This document shows positions 1 through 10,784 of a stretch of DNA of 64,000 bases, in pieces. The notes under the pieces are model-generated. The model did not search any database. It had not been told where the DNA came from and saw only the letters and a list, made by a program, of their open reading frames with translations. The stretch comes from Gambelia wislizenii (Eukaryota > Chordata > Lepidosauria > Squamata > Crotaphytidae): the NCBI GenBank assembly GCA_030847615.1, contig JAUMIR010000014.1, positions 14,732,501-14,796,500 of the forward strand, read 5' to 3'. Numbering within the stretch: the first letter of the stretch is position 1; each line of letters opens with the position of its first letter. The translations under genes and the position numbers were made by a program.

Positions 1-904
1 CAGCAACTGTCATCCCTGTTAGAACATGGAAATGAGCTGGGCTTTCTTGTGAGACATCAAGAATAGTTTAACAGCTTAGTAACCCAAACAATTAAGCTAA
101 CAGAATCCCAATCAGAAGTAACTAATGAAAGCAGGTTAGTTCTTTCCTTTGTTTTTGTACCAGTGTCATTAAAAGGGAAGGTTTTTGCTTGAGCCATATG
201 GGAGACAACCAAAGTCCCAAGCTGGGCTGCTAGCAAAAGCGAGACAAGACATGGTGAATGCAGTCAGGAGATAAAAATCTACAAGGGTTTTATCTGTCTA
301 TATAAAGAGACTGTCAATAACAAACAAATCCAAGTGATGATCCCCATGTATACTTCTCTTGCGATTGGCATCTCTGCAGCCTGGTTTCTCTGCATGCCTG
401 CTGTTCAAAATAAAACTATCGATCAATAACCCTTTCAAAACATGAAAATCAATGCCAATAGCACAGCTCAAAAGACTGAGCCAACAACAACAGTGCTTTG
501 TTTTGCCAGTCCCAGAGGAGAAAAACACTATGCCACTCACTTCACACCAGGCCATTCACAAGAGACGTCCAAATGCCCCGACTTCTCCATGATAATGGAT
601 TTTAATTTGCTTGACCATATAGTGCAGACACCTTCTGTTTGGGGAAGGAGGTAAAGATGGTTCGAGGTAAGTGAGAGGATAAAGTTGGCAGGGGGAGATG
701 TAGCAGTGTCACAGGAAATGTTGAAATTCACACCCACTGGGAGTCTGTTTCCAATGGAAGTAATCTATTTATGGCCCTCCAAGGGACAGAAAATACAAGG
801 ATAGATATTGCAATGCTATTGCATAAATGCAGAGCCAGGAAATAACATGTTACAAGTAATGTTGTTGCCTGTAATAAGTAGGGCTGTCATTATTCACTAA
901 GGGC
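1..904. other. No gene seen; unassigned DNA
   Basis: I see no supported gene, RNA gene or recognisable repeat in this stretch. The open frames are short (under 90 codons), overlap on both strands and resemble no family I know. Composition is ordinary AT-rich vertebrate intergenic DNA. Confidence 0.6.
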
Positions 905-1196
905 TTACCTACATTGTTTTATTTATTTATTTTTATTTAGTTAGTTATTTATACCCCGCTCTTCAGCCACAAGGCTATCAGAGAGGCTTACAAATTGTTT
1001 TTTTTAAGCAATAGCTATTTACACATCTACACTGCATTAAACAGTTTCCAATGTGTGTTAGCTAATTGCCCCCCACAAGCTGGGTACTCATTTTACCGAC
1101 CTGCGAAAGGATGGAAGGCTGAGTGAACCTTGGAGCCCACTGGAATCGAATTTGCAATGTGGTGGCTTGCAGTACTGCCACTTGCAGTATTTACAT
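905..1196 (-). repeat. tRNA-derived SINE, minus strand (copy 1)
   Basis: A second copy of this sequence lies at 11427-11702. Read on the minus strand, that copy begins with a tRNA-like head, an A-box-like GGTGCAGTGGTTAAATG followed by a B-box-like GTTGCAAGTTCTATCC. It continues into a body that contains GGTAAAATGAGTAC and ends in an AT-rich TAAATA tail. Here the head end is more degraded, but the body (ACCGACCTGCGAAAGGATGG on the plus strand) and the tail at 905-945 match well. The family name is uncertain; the tRNA-SINE structure is read directly from the sequence. Confidence 0.65.
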
Positions 1197-1199
1197 TGG

Positions 1200-2085
1200 C
1201 TAAATACCCCGGCTTGCCCCTGTTCCAGAGCCCTGCAGTCCAGATGATGCAGGATATTTACCTTGATTTGCCCCTGGGCAGTCCTTATGACCTTTAGTAA
1301 AAGGCGAAAAGGTTCTTTTCCAGTCCTTATGACCTCCAGGGCAGATATGGGGCTGGACCGAGGGCAAACCGGGGTAGGGACCTTTACAGTGCTATCCGAA
1401 AATACCCAGTTAAATCCATTACTGCTGGGATGGAATGGATCAGGCCCCACATGTCCATGGGAGCCATTCCCGGCACACTGTCCCTCGCTGCTGCCATCAG
1501 CTTCCTGGCTTTCCCAGAAGCCAGGCAGGGGTCCCTCAGCATGTGACCAAGGCTGGTCACATGCAGGAGGCCTGCAATCACATGTTGTGGGGCCCTTCCT
1601 AGCTTCCACATCAGTGGCAAAAATGGTGGTGGCGACAGCAACAGCTGCAGTGACCGGCCAACCATTCTGTTTGGATGCTGACCTATTTTCTTCAGGGAAC
1701 AGGGAAAGAACAGGCCAGATCCAGAACCAGGATATGCCAGCAGGCAGCAAGCATACCTTGGCTAGTGTTGATAAGCCCTAAGTTTGTTCTCCAAGGGGAC
1801 GCATATGTAATTCTAACAATTTTCTTCCTGTTATGAGAAAGTCTTCGAAAATCATACCATTTTCAAAGTTTGTTCACAATTCAGGATTTATTGTGTGCAA
1901 AATTCACACGTATTTGTGTTGCACAGAAAACATTTTCTGTGCAGGAAATAGAATTTTCTGGGTAGAAAATAATATTTCTATGCAGAAATATTACACCTGG
2001 TTGCTTCATTTCACACACACATATTATTAGTTCTGAATAAAAGGTTTTCGGAAACATGGACAACTGCTCTTTCTTTTGGGGGGAT
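1200..2085. other. No gene seen; old unassigned repeats
   Basis: No gene is supported. The overlapping open frames at 1088-1781 on both strands have no family features. A short direct repeat (CAGTCCTTATGACCT near 1282 and 1321) and a self-similar AT-rich stretch at 1915-1995, with alternating TTTTCTG and CAGAAA blocks, suggest decayed repeat material. Confidence 0.5.
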
Positions 2086-2088
2086 CTA

Positions 2089-2282
2089 AGAGCCAGCATG
2101 GCCTAATGGTTTGAGTGTTCAACTATGACTCTGGAGATCAGAGTTTGAATCCCCTCTCAGCCATGAAAACCCACTGGGTGACCTTTGGCAAGTCACACAC
2201 TCTCAGCCTAAGAAAATCCCATGATAGGGTCACCTTAGGGTCGCCATAAGCCAGAAGCAACTTGAAGGCACACAGCAACATC
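2089..2282 (+). repeat. Sauria-type tRNA SINE
   Basis: The order is a tRNA-like head (GAGCCAGCATGGCCTAATGG as A box, GAGTTTGAATCCC as B box), a body containing CCACTGGGTGACCTTTGGCAAGTCAC, and a tail GTCGCCATAAGCCAGAAGC then CTTGAAGGCACACAGCAACA. The tail resembles the BovB/RTE LINE 3' end, the known hallmark of Sauria SINEs, which implies mobilisation in trans by BovB enzymes. Further copies are at 12742/18409, 44187 and 47349/51019. Confidence 0.85.
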
Positions 2283-2719
2283 AAAGGAACCTATCCCTGT
2301 TCTTTCCATGTTATTCCTGCCTCTGGGACCAAATTTTCTGTTAAAGAAGTCATGCCCAGGAATATGTCCACTTCATTAACAAAGGTGGGGGTGGGCTGGA
2401 ATTGAGCCCACTTTGCCTACATGTGCAAGGATGGAGGGATGGGGTAAGAATGCATTCTGTTCCCTATACAGTATCCTTATCAATGTTTTACAATGGCAAC
2501 TCCATATGTGCACTGGTGTATTTCAGCTTGTGATAATTTCTCTCAAAAGATAATTGCTCTATTCTCTTTCTCCTACTCCCATTAAAAATCTGCTCAGATA
2601 GACAATCACCTTAATACAGCCAATGAAACCAGCCTGTGGAAAAAACGATCTTGAGCTTCTGTTACTCTTTGCAAAAACTCCCATCTAGCTATGGGATTGT
2701 TTTTAAAGTAAACCAACTT

Positions 2720-3215
2720 TGTGTATCTACAATACAAGAGATACTACTTTGATACCTTTTTAACTGCCATGGTTCCAGACTAGAAAAGCCTAAGATTTGT
2801 AGTTTGGGGAAGGACTTAGAATTCTCTGCTATGCAGCTCTAGTGCCGTAGAGTTCAAAGGCGTTCCCTAGCAGAGAATCATAGAATCTTGGGAAAGGACT
2901 ACAAGGGCCACCTAGTCCAACCCCCCACCATTCAAGAATACACAACTAAAGCAGGGTGTGAACTGCACCCATGAAAGATGCCGATCCAGCCTCTGTGTAA
3001 AGACCTCCAAAGATGGAGAGTCCCCCACTCTCCAAGGTAGTCTCTTCCACTATATAACAGCTCTAAGAGTAAAAATGAGAGAGAGAGAGAGAGAGAGAAT
3101 TTTCTGAATCCTTCGCAAAACAAGTAGTAATTTGATGAGGCATTTCAAATTCTCATCCAGAGAGCTCTAGTGCATTGATAAACTACATATCCCAGGATTC
3201 CAAAATGTTCCATTA
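2720..3215. mobile_element. Palindromic MITE split by a CR1 fragment
   Basis: The left part (TTTAACTGCCATGGTTCCAG, GATTTGTAGTTTGGGGAAGG) and the right part (AGAGAGCTCTAGTGC, CCCAGGATTCC) match the two ends of a common squamate MITE seen also at 44387 and 53365. The element is interrupted at 2876-3124 by a minus-strand CR1 3' end. The superfamily, probably hAT, is an inference. Confidence 0.5.
2876..3124 (-). mobile_element. CR1 LINE 3' fragment, minus strand
   Basis: Reverse-strand CR1 3' end: the plus strand reads ATCATAGAATCTTGGG, then CCTAGTCCAACCCCC and CCAGCCTCTGTGTAAAGACC, which is the complement of the CR1 ORF2 C-terminus and its short 3'UTR. It is 5'-truncated as is usual for CR1. 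A (GA)n tract at 3077-3098 lies at its upstream end. Confidence 0.75.
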
Positions 3216-3465
3216 CGCACATGATGTTCTGCCAGGAACTGTTTCAGATTTTGCATGAATTTGATCAGCTGTCCTACTAAACTAAGAATCAGGAAGCAGC
3301 TTTGACAGAGGCCTCAAAATGGGAGCTCTATTGAAAACATGCTTCCCATCACCTCTTCCTTGTTCCACTCCTCCAAGTCAACAGGGACCACACAATTCAC
3401 ACCCTGAGCCTAAATGCACTGAAGAACAATCTCTTCTGGTGAGTCCAAAAGCTTCCACAGTGGTG

Positions 3466-3670
3466 TACAGTCGGACCTCCATATCTGCAGGGGGTTCAGT
3501 TTCTGGACTTTCTGCAGATACTGGAAACCATTGATAACAGTGAACCCTATTAAAATCCAGGACTTCCAGTAAAAACATATAATAGAGTTGCATTTTCTAG
3601 CACAACTCTATGCTAAGTGTCCTTATTTTGTGTCCCACGGATAACTGAAACTGGATACAGAGTTCCAACC
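3466..3670 (+). mobile_element. Tigger-like MITE, diverged
   Basis: It starts TACAGTCGGACCTCCATATCTGCAGG, close to the pogo/Tigger terminal motif (TA target, CAGTCG..CCTC, then a 'xxATCTGCAGGGGGTT' inner terminus). It ends near GATAACTGAAACTGGATACAG. The right terminus is not cleanly recognisable. No transposase is present, so this is a non-autonomous or deleted copy. Confidence 0.55.
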
Positions 3671-3914
3671 ATATTTGATTATCCACTAGAGGAAATGACA
3701 CCTCCACCACAATTTCTAGCCCTCAGGCAGGCAAGGAGAAGGTGTGTCCCCCCATTTGATTCCAAGGACCTGCCGCTATTGGTCGTACACCCACACTGGG
3801 GACAATTCAGGGCCTTCTGGGTGGCTCCTTCTCACCTACACCTCCTTCCTAGGGAGACTTGAATGGCTCCTCCTTGACATGCTTCTAGCTGCAGATAAAA
3901 TTCTTATTTATAAT

Positions 3915-4455
3915 TTGCCATTACTTCCACTTATGGTGACCCTATGAATGAGAGACCTCCCAGAGTACCAGTCATGAAGTGTCCTACTCAGAACTTGCAA
4001 ACTCAGGGCCATGACTTCCTTGGTTGAGTCTATCCATCTGTAATGAGGTCTTCTTTTTTTTCCTACTGCCTCCCCCTTATACTGAGCATTACTGTCTTTT
4101 CTAATGAGTCATTTAATCTCATGGTATGTCCAAAGTATAAGTGTCAGTTTAGTCATCCTGGCTTCTAGGGAGAATTCAGGTTTGATTTGCTCTAGTATAC
4201 ATTTGTCTTTTGAGCTGCCCATTACATCCGCAAAACTCTCCTCCAGCACCACATTTCAAATGAGTTGATTTTCTTCTTGTCAACATTCTTTATTGTTCAG
4301 CTTTTACAACCATACATAGAAATCAGAAATATTGTAGCTTGGATGAACCGGACTTTGGTATTTGATGAGATGTCTTTATATTGGAGGATCTTATCTAGTT
4401 CCTTCATGACTGCCTTTCTAAGTCACAGTCTTCTTCTGACAAAGACTTTCATTTT
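3915..4455 (-). mobile_element. BovB/RTE LINE 3' fragment, minus strand
   Basis: The plus strand runs from the 3'UTR (CCACTTATGGTGACCCTATG) into the complement of the RTE/BovB ORF C-terminal region. Landmarks are CTTTTCTAATGAGTCA, GGTATGTCCAAAGTA, CTCTCCTCCAGCACCACA, TACAACCATACATAG and GGATGAACCGGACTTTGGT, all of which follow BovB order and spacing. The frame is broken, so this is a dead 5'-truncated copy. BovB is the LINE whose 3' end the Sauria SINE tail resembles. Confidence 0.8.
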
Positions 4456-4467
4456 ATCCCAACTATG

Positions 4468-4640
4468 GTTGCCAGATTGAAAAGTGGAGAGGGTTCCTGC
4501 ACTTTTAATGGTTGTGTAGAAGAGATTTCAGCAGGTATTGCTTACCATGCAATCAAGTAACAAGCAACATCTGCTGAAATCCCCTCTTCTACACAACCAT
4601 TAAAAGTACAAGTGTCATCTCCTGTTTTCAGTCTGGCAAC
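4468..4640. mobile_element. Hairpin MITE (near-complete palindrome)
   Basis: The left arm from 4468 (GTTGCCAGATTGAAAA, then TTTTAATGGTTGTGTAGAAG and ATTTCAGCAG) is repeated as its reverse complement up to 4640 (CTTCTACACAACCATTAAAA, GTCTGGCAAC). The arms cover most of the element and leave a short loop near 4540-4568. It abuts the truncated BovB. No target duplication could be read, so the superfamily is left open. Confidence 0.75.
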
Positions 4641-4989
4641 TGTACTTGGCATAAACAGCACTATATAAAGATCTTCATTGTCACCATCATGATGCAGATT
4701 TATAACTCAAGATATAAGGGCCAAGATTCTACACCTAAAGACTTTTCTGCATGGATGGGAATATCCCAGATCTAGCCTGGAGTATTCCATGCCCAAGCCC
4801 ACAGTGTTTCCCACCCCCCATTACCTGCCCTTCCATCACAGCAACAGAGGTGTATCCACACACCCGCAGCCCGTACATGATCCTGTGTTTCTCTTCCCTG
4901 TGCAGGTTGCATTTTCTGAAGCCAAGAACGAGATGCCCAGCCAGTCACATGGCTGGGTGCCTTGTGGTGACCTCAGCAGAATTATGCTC

Positions 4990-5684
4990 ATGTCCTAGTA
5001 GACCACAAGTTGAACATGAGTCAACAGTGTGATGCGGCAGCTAAAAAGGCCAATGCGATTTTGGGCTGCATCAATAGAAGTATAGTGTCTAGATCAAGGA
5101 AAGTCATAGTGCCACTCTATTCTGCCTTGGTCAGACCTCACCTAAAATACTGTGTCCAGTTCTGGGCACCACAATTCAAAAAGGATATTGACAAATTGGA
5201 GCATGTCCAGAGAAGGGCAACTAAAATGGTGAAAGGTCTGGAAACCATGCCTTATGAGGAGAGACTTAGGGAGCTGGGTATGTTTAGCCTGGAAAAAAGA
5301 CGGTTAAGGGGCGATATGATAGCCCTGTTTAAGTATTTGAAGTGGTGTCACGCTGAGGATGGAGCAAGCTTGTTTTCTGCTGCTCCAGAGACTGGAACAC
5401 GGAGCAATGGATGCAAGCTCCAGGAACAGACATTCCACCTCAAAATTAGGAGGAACTTTTTGACAGTAAGAGTTGTTCGGCAGTGGAACTCACTCCCTCG
5501 GAGCGTGGTGCGTGGTGGGGTCAGAGCATGGTGGGGTCTCCTTCCTTGGAGGTCTTTAAACAGAGGCTGGATTGCCATCTGTCAGGGATGCTTTGATCAA
5601 GATTTCCTGTGTGGCAGGGGGTTGGACTGGATGGCCCTCGTGGTCTCTTCCAACTCTACAATTCTATGATTCTATGACCCGGCT
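4990..5684 (+). mobile_element. CR1 LINE, 5'-truncated 3' end
   Basis: The copy begins abruptly inside ORF2 at GTAGACCACAAGTTGAACATG and runs to the CR1 3' terminus with two ATTCTATG octamers at 5669-5684. CR1 elements end in short octamer repeats rather than poly(A). Truncation inside ORF2 is the normal result of incomplete reverse transcription. Confidence 0.9.
5010..5669 (+). pseudogene. CR1 ORF2 C-terminal fragment (219 codons open)
   Basis: The open frame encodes the region after the reverse transcriptase fingers and palm. Visible blocks are [51 protein letters not shown] and [19 protein letters not shown]. It has no catalytic RT motif and no real start; the methionine at 5010 is internal. 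A small duplication near 5510-5525 (the GTGGTG..GTGGGGTC region) inserts extra residues compared with the copy at 9560. Confidence 0.85.
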
Positions 5685-5717
5685 AGTAAATGGCTGCATC
5701 AGGCATAGCGCAAGCCA

Positions 5718-5753
5718 CATGTGCACACGCACACGCACACGCACACACACACA
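5718..5753. repeat. (CA)n microsatellite
   Basis: Alternating CACACG and CACACA dinucleotides, with CpG steps showing that the ancestral unit was partly ACGC. Confidence 0.9.
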
Positions 5754-6059
5754 TTGAGGTAATGGAACTAACAGTTTTCTTCAGAAGGTCCACACCAAAC
5801 TGTGAGATTTTTACCATGTGCCTACTCCATTTTAAGGGGTATTTGCCCCAGATTCTCATCGGAACTGCCCAGATGTCAACTGGACAGTTCAGACTAAGAT
5901 CGGGGCAAAAACCCTGCATCATCCAGACTGCTGGGTGCAGGAATGGGGGAAGACTGTTTCATTCAGCCCATACAGACAAGGCTACAGTCTATATTTCATA
6001 ACTTTACAAATCTGTAGCTACATTGCAGAAATGAACCAAAATCCTATTAGTGATTTGCA

Positions 6060-6258
6060 AAGATGCACATCCGAGCATGGGCAAGCATATTAAGATGCAC
6101 ATTGGAAGCACCTTCTGATGCTCACTGGCCAGTTGTGATATTCATTGGGCATGTCTAATGTGTATTGGACACTCTTGATGAGCATTGGGCACTTCTGATA
6201 CTCTGGCACATCCCAGGCAGTGCCTGGATGTGCATGAGGAGTTGCCTGATGCACATCA
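6060..6258. repeat. Degenerate 20-bp minisatellite
   Basis: Four consecutive 20-bp units are visible from 6117 to 6196, each close to GATGNNCATTGGGCACTTCT. Less regular versions flank them on both sides (GATGCACATTGGAAGC upstream, GATACTCTGGCACATCC downstream). Similar TGCCCAATG and CAATGCCC words occur at 51835-51875. Confidence 0.6.
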
Positions 6259-6259
6259 T

Positions 6260-6300
6260 TATTATTAATAATATAAATATTATTATTATTATTATTATCA
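6260..6300. repeat. (ATT)n microsatellite
   Basis: ATT/ATA triplets directly follow the 20-bp minisatellite. Confidence 0.85.
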
Positions 6301-8010
6301 TTGCCTATTGGACATTAGGGCTTTGGCACATCACTCACTCAACCGGCTACCATTGCTCAGTGGAAGCCCATACACTGTAACATCACGGAAGCCCCTAGGC
6401 GAACACAGATCTTGCAGAACTATTCAGTTCTCTCTCCCACACACATGAGTACACTTGCAAAGCTAAGTCTCATGCTGTATTCCATCCCAATCTATAGAAC
6501 ATATGCAGCATGTCCATGTAAGAATTTCTATTCCGATGCTGGCCATTCCTTTCTCTCTTGTTCTTTTCCTCCTGAAATTTCTGTGGTGATAGCTTTGCCC
6601 TCTGTCAGACCCTGAGTGAGAGGAGACCCTGGAGAGCAACAGACATGTGAAAATCCCTATGTCTGTGTGCTCTTGCGCTTTCTCAGTTTTTCCTCCCCCC
6701 CCCTCTCTCTCTATATATATATGAAGCAATTTTCATCTCTAGTAAAACATGTAAACACTCAGGGAAAGGACAGATGGCAAATCTGTCCAGAGAGTTCAGA
6801 TTTACATATTAAGAGGAGGGGGAGGGAGATTGGCTGACTCACGTGATCCCACGAGTTCTTTCACCAGCACAGCTGCACTGCAGCAACCCAGAGGTTATCC
6901 AAAGGGGTGGAAGGAACATCTCTTCTGCAATAGAAATGTTCCCAAGTACCCCATTGGGCCCCATTGCTTGTAGGCATCTGGAGCCATTAATCTTGCAATG
7001 CTTCCTGGCCTGTTATATTACCAGTCAAGAAAAACTTTTTGGAGATTTACTCAGGGAATCTGCAAGAACTGGCCATGAATCAAAGATTTGGTTTGGAAGC
7101 TATTAATGTCCAACATTGGGCACAGGAGACACTGGGTTCCAAATCAGAGACTTACTTTCCATCAATAGCAGGCAGGACTCAATCAACCCCTTCAGGTCAC
7201 TTTACTTCAGAGATGGACAACTGTGAAGGGGGAGGGGGCCATTCTCCTGCCACCACGTGGGCTCTAATATCACTCTTGGCACAACAGGAAGTGACATCAC
7301 ATCACTTCTGGTTCTGAGAGTCAAAACTAGAAATGCCCACTTTCTGGAATTTTTCCAGGAGTGAGGGGGTAGCAGTTAAGGGAGGGGCACCATGTTTTCT
7401 TTATAGTTTAAATGGTTTTTCAGTGGTATGGGGGTGTCTGGGACCATCAGAGTTCTCCTAAGGGGCTTTAGCAGCTGGAAAACAGGTGTCCCAGGTGTTA
7501 AAGTTTATTGCCAGCTTACAATATGGTGGCTTGTTGTTTTACCAAACATCCTCTCTTCCCTCATCACTCTAACATGCAGCCATTTTCTTCTTCTCTCTGC
7601 CTCCTCCCTTAAACCCCATATTTGATTGTGCACATGTATTTGTAAGTAAACCTATATATTTTACAAAGCAGATTAAGTTTATTTATTTCTCTTCTAGATC
7701 CTGGGTGGGTGGGTGGATGTGGAAAAGGTTGTTGTTCAACTTCTGCCTTGTCAATTTGATTACTCGGCTAGAGAGACCCAGTATTATTTCTCACATTTCC
7801 AAATACCAGGGACTGCCTGCAGCTCATGGGTCACACTTCCCCACCCCTTTTTGCCTCATCATTACTAGTAATATTCCTACTACCACTGATACTTTATCAT
7901 TAGTCAGTGTGCTATAGTGATGAAAGTGTTGACTGGGACTTAGGAGGTCCAGTTTTTAGTTCCCACTGTGCCATCTTGGTCTTTTGAGATGACATGCCTC
8001 ATTAGAGATG
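6301..8010. other. No gene seen; unassigned DNA
   Basis: Short overlapping open frames only, none with a recognisable domain. A pyrimidine-rich/(TA)n stretch lies at 6694-6722 and a poly-GGGT tract at 7704-7715. I see no SINE head, LTR or terminal inverted repeat here. Confidence 0.5.
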
Positions 8011-8011
8011 A

Positions 8012-8165
8012 TGATGATGATGCTTGGTAAAATGGAAGGCAGTAGGAAAGGAGGAAGACCACATTACAGATGGATTGATTCCATCAAGGAAGCCACAGCT
8101 CTGAGTCTGCAAGACCTGAGCAGGGCTGGTGATGATTGGGGTCATGGGGGTCTCTCGTTATAGTT
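8012..8165 (+). mobile_element. BovB/RTE LINE 3' fragment, plus strand
   Basis: GATGCTTGGTAAAATGGAAG, GGAAGACCACATTACAGATGG and TGATTCCATCAAGGAAGCCAC match the C-terminal coding end of BovB ORF2 in order. The copy is very short and heavily mutated. It ends next to a CR1 copy. Confidence 0.7.
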
Positions 8166-8257
8166 ATGTGACAACTTGATGTCACATAACAACAGCAAAA
8201 AATACGGAGTCAGTTTACCTCCTGAAAACCAGGTGGTACCAATGAGCACTGAAATGA

Positions 8258-9722
8258 GAAAGAGAACAAATCTTGGAGAACAGGAGAAGTACCACAAGAC
8301 TGGAGGAGGGCAAACATTGTCCCCATCTTCAAAAAGGGGGGAAAAGAGGATCCCAGTTTATCATCCAGTTAGTCTGACATCAATACCAGGGAAGATTCTA
8401 GAGCAGATCATTAAACAGAGAGTCTGTGAACATTTAGAAGGCAATGCCATAATCACAAAAAGTCAACATGGGTTTCAGAGAAACAAGTCATGCCAGACTA
8501 ATCTGATCTCTTTTTTTGATAAAATTACCAGCTTGGTAGATGAAGGGAACACTGTGGACATCGCATACCTTGATTTCAGTAAGGCCTTTGACAAGGTTCC
8601 CCATGATATTCTTGCAAACAAGCTTGTAAAATGTGGGCTAGACAAATTAACTGTTCAATGGATTTGTAATTGGTTGACCGGCCGAACCCAAAGGGTGCTC
8701 AGCAGTGGCTCCTCTTCGTCTTGGAAAGATGTGACCAGTGGAGTGCCACAGGGTTCTGTCCGGGGCCAAGTGCTATTCAACATCTTTATCAATGACTTGG
8801 ATGATGGAATCAGGGGCATAATTATCAAATTTGCAAATGACACCAAATTAGGAGGAGTAGCTAATACCCTAGAGGACAGGATCAAAATTCAGAATGACCT
8901 GGATAGATTGGAGAGCTGGGCCAAAGCTAACAAAATGAAATACAATACGGAGAAATGTAAAGTACTGCACTTAGGGCGGAAAAATGAAATGCATAGATAT
9001 AGGATGGGGGAGACCTGGCTGAACGAGACTACATGCGAAAGAGATCTGGGAGTCCTAGTAGACCACAAGTTGAACATGAGTCAACAGTGTGATGCGGCAG
9101 CTAAAAAGGCCAATGCAATTTTGGGCTGCATCAATAGAAGTATAGTGTCTAGATCAAGGGAAGTAATAATGCTGCTCTATTCTGGCTTGGTCAGACCTCA
9201 CCTAGAATACTATGTCCAGTTCTGGGCACCACAATTCAAAAAGGATATTGACAAATTGGAGCATGTCTAGAGAAGGGCGACTAAAATGGTGAAAGGTCTG
9301 GAAACCATGCCTTATGAGGAGAGACTTAGGGAGCTGGGTATGTTTAGCTTGGAAAAAAGACGGTTAAGAGGCGATATGATAGCCCTGTTTTAGTATTTGG
9401 AGGGATGTCACGCTGAGGATGGAGCAGGCTTGTTTTCTGCTGCTCCAGAGACTGGAACAAGGAGCAATGGATGCAAGCTCCAGGAACAGAGATTCTACCT
9501 TAACATTAGGAGGAACCTTTTGACAGTAAGAGCTGTTCGGCAGTGGAACACACTCCCTCAGAGCGTGGTGGGGTCTCCTTTCTTGGAGGTCTTTAAACAG
9601 AGGCTGGATTGCCATCTGTCGGGGATGCTTTGATCAAGATTTCCTGCATGGCAGGGGGTTGGACTGGATGGCCCTCATGGTCTCTTCCAACTCTACAATT
9701 CTACAATTCTATGATTCTATGT
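8258..9722 (+). mobile_element. CR1 LINE, 5'-truncated, with RT domain
   Basis: About 1.46 kb, beginning inside ORF2 just before the reverse transcriptase domain (TCTTGGAGAACAGGAGAAG) and ending in three ATTCTA(C/T) octamer-like repeats at 9697-9720. It is almost identical in its last 700 bp to the copy at 4990, so both belong to one subfamily. Confidence 0.9.
8262..9615 (+). pseudogene. CR1 ORF2 reverse transcriptase, broken
   Basis: The upstream open frame (through 9267) holds RT blocks RPVSLTSI-like VYHPVSLTSIPG, QHGFQRNKSCQTNLI, DIAYLDFSKAFDKVPH and TSGVPQGSV. The block that normally reads FADD is FAND (residues from 8832), so one of the two palm aspartates is lost. A TAG at 9268 ends the frame after KLEHV, and another TAG at about 9391 precedes the C-terminal piece 9397-9615. 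The copy is dead by both criteria. CR1 RT normally copies its own RNA at a nicked target using the octamer tail. Confidence 0.85.
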
Positions 9723-9914
9723 TCAGGGACTTTCTTGTAATGTATCTTCTTATAAAATAATCAGGGCCAGTTTAAGGGCCCCACAACATCCACAGCCGCA
9801 GGAAGCCCAGCAGCCAAAAGGGTCCTTGTCCCAATGCACGGCCCCTGCACAACAGCCCAGCGCATTCGCCCCAGTCCTCCCCGCCACCCACAATGCACTC
9901 CCACCCCATAGTCC

Positions 9915-10082
9915 ACCCTGGGAAATGCCTAGAGAGGTATCCTCCAACACAACTCTATAGTATGTTTGTACCAGAAGTCCTTTATTTTAAAAGGGTTTGC
10001 TATTATCTGCAGTTTCACTTATAAACAGTAAGTCCAGGGGCCTATTCCCCATGGATATAGGGGGTGGGGTGACCTGTAGGGA
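9915..10082. mobile_element. Tigger-like MITE, right part
   Basis: AATGCCTAGAGAGG..CTCCAACACAACTCTATAGTA is shared with the MITE at 10785-11196, followed by TATCTGCAGTTTCACTTATA and the terminal GTGGGGTGACCTGTA. The left end is not found. Confidence 0.5.
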
Positions 10083-10539
10083 CATACAATCTTTCAGCCT
10101 GGACCTAAGCAGTATAGGAACTTACACATACATAAAACACAAACAGGATTCCAGCCATTGCTTCCTGTGTGGAAAATGTGAAGGTTTGGTGTAGAAAACT
10201 ACAGAGTGTTTCTGCACATAACAGTTTCCTGAAAGACGTGGCAAGGTATGAACACCTCTAGAGGACTGCATAGGAATCTTTGTTTTCTTCTCCCACAGTG
10301 AGGAAAATACTGCAGAGAATACTCATCTTTGAACAAGAGGACGAAGAATGACAAGATTTATATTCTTAGTCAGGACAAAGGCTAAGCTATTTCCACTGGG
10401 ATAGCGTGTGTGTGTTCCACAACACAACAAACACTTGCAATGAGCAGCCAGTACTGCCCCCTTGTGGTGCTGGCTGGAATCTCTTAGTGGGTTATTATTT
10501 TTCTCATACTGCTCAGGGGTACAAGCCTAAACTGAAGAT

Positions 10540-10765
10540 GACATGCATTTTGAGGGGCTACAGGATATAGTGAAAGGCAGAGCATGTTGCCACAGTGGTG
10601 GCTGGTGGCTTCCAAGCCAGTGGGGTGGAAAATCCATTCCAGGGCTTAGTCTTGACTTCAAAGGTGTTGTCCAAGGTGCTGCAGCCTATCTCCACAACAG
10701 AGTCAATACCGTGAACAGCTCCTTTAAAGGGCAGAACAAGTTCTTCATCCCATAGATGGAAGCCA
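10540..10765. repeat. Old unclassified interspersed repeat
   Basis: The words GTGGCTGGTGGCTTC, AATCCATTCCAGG, a run of 'TTGACTTCAAAGG' and 'CTCCTTTAAAG' recur at 31690-31870 and, more weakly, at 53695-53775 and 55790-55925. All four copies have a conserved order around a 'gaatccattcc..ttaaag' core. I cannot assign a family. Confidence 0.5.
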
Positions 10766-10784
10766 TAAGAGCATTAGTAATACA

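Noticed and set aside
1088..1781. Overlapping ORFs of 220 and 172 codons on opposite strands
   Set aside because: No recognisable domain, no splice structure and partial overlap with a SINE. They look like chance frames in GC-richer DNA.
2089..2165. tRNA gene
   Set aside because: A and B boxes belong to a SINE head; no tRNA cloverleaf with a proper acceptor stem can be formed from it.
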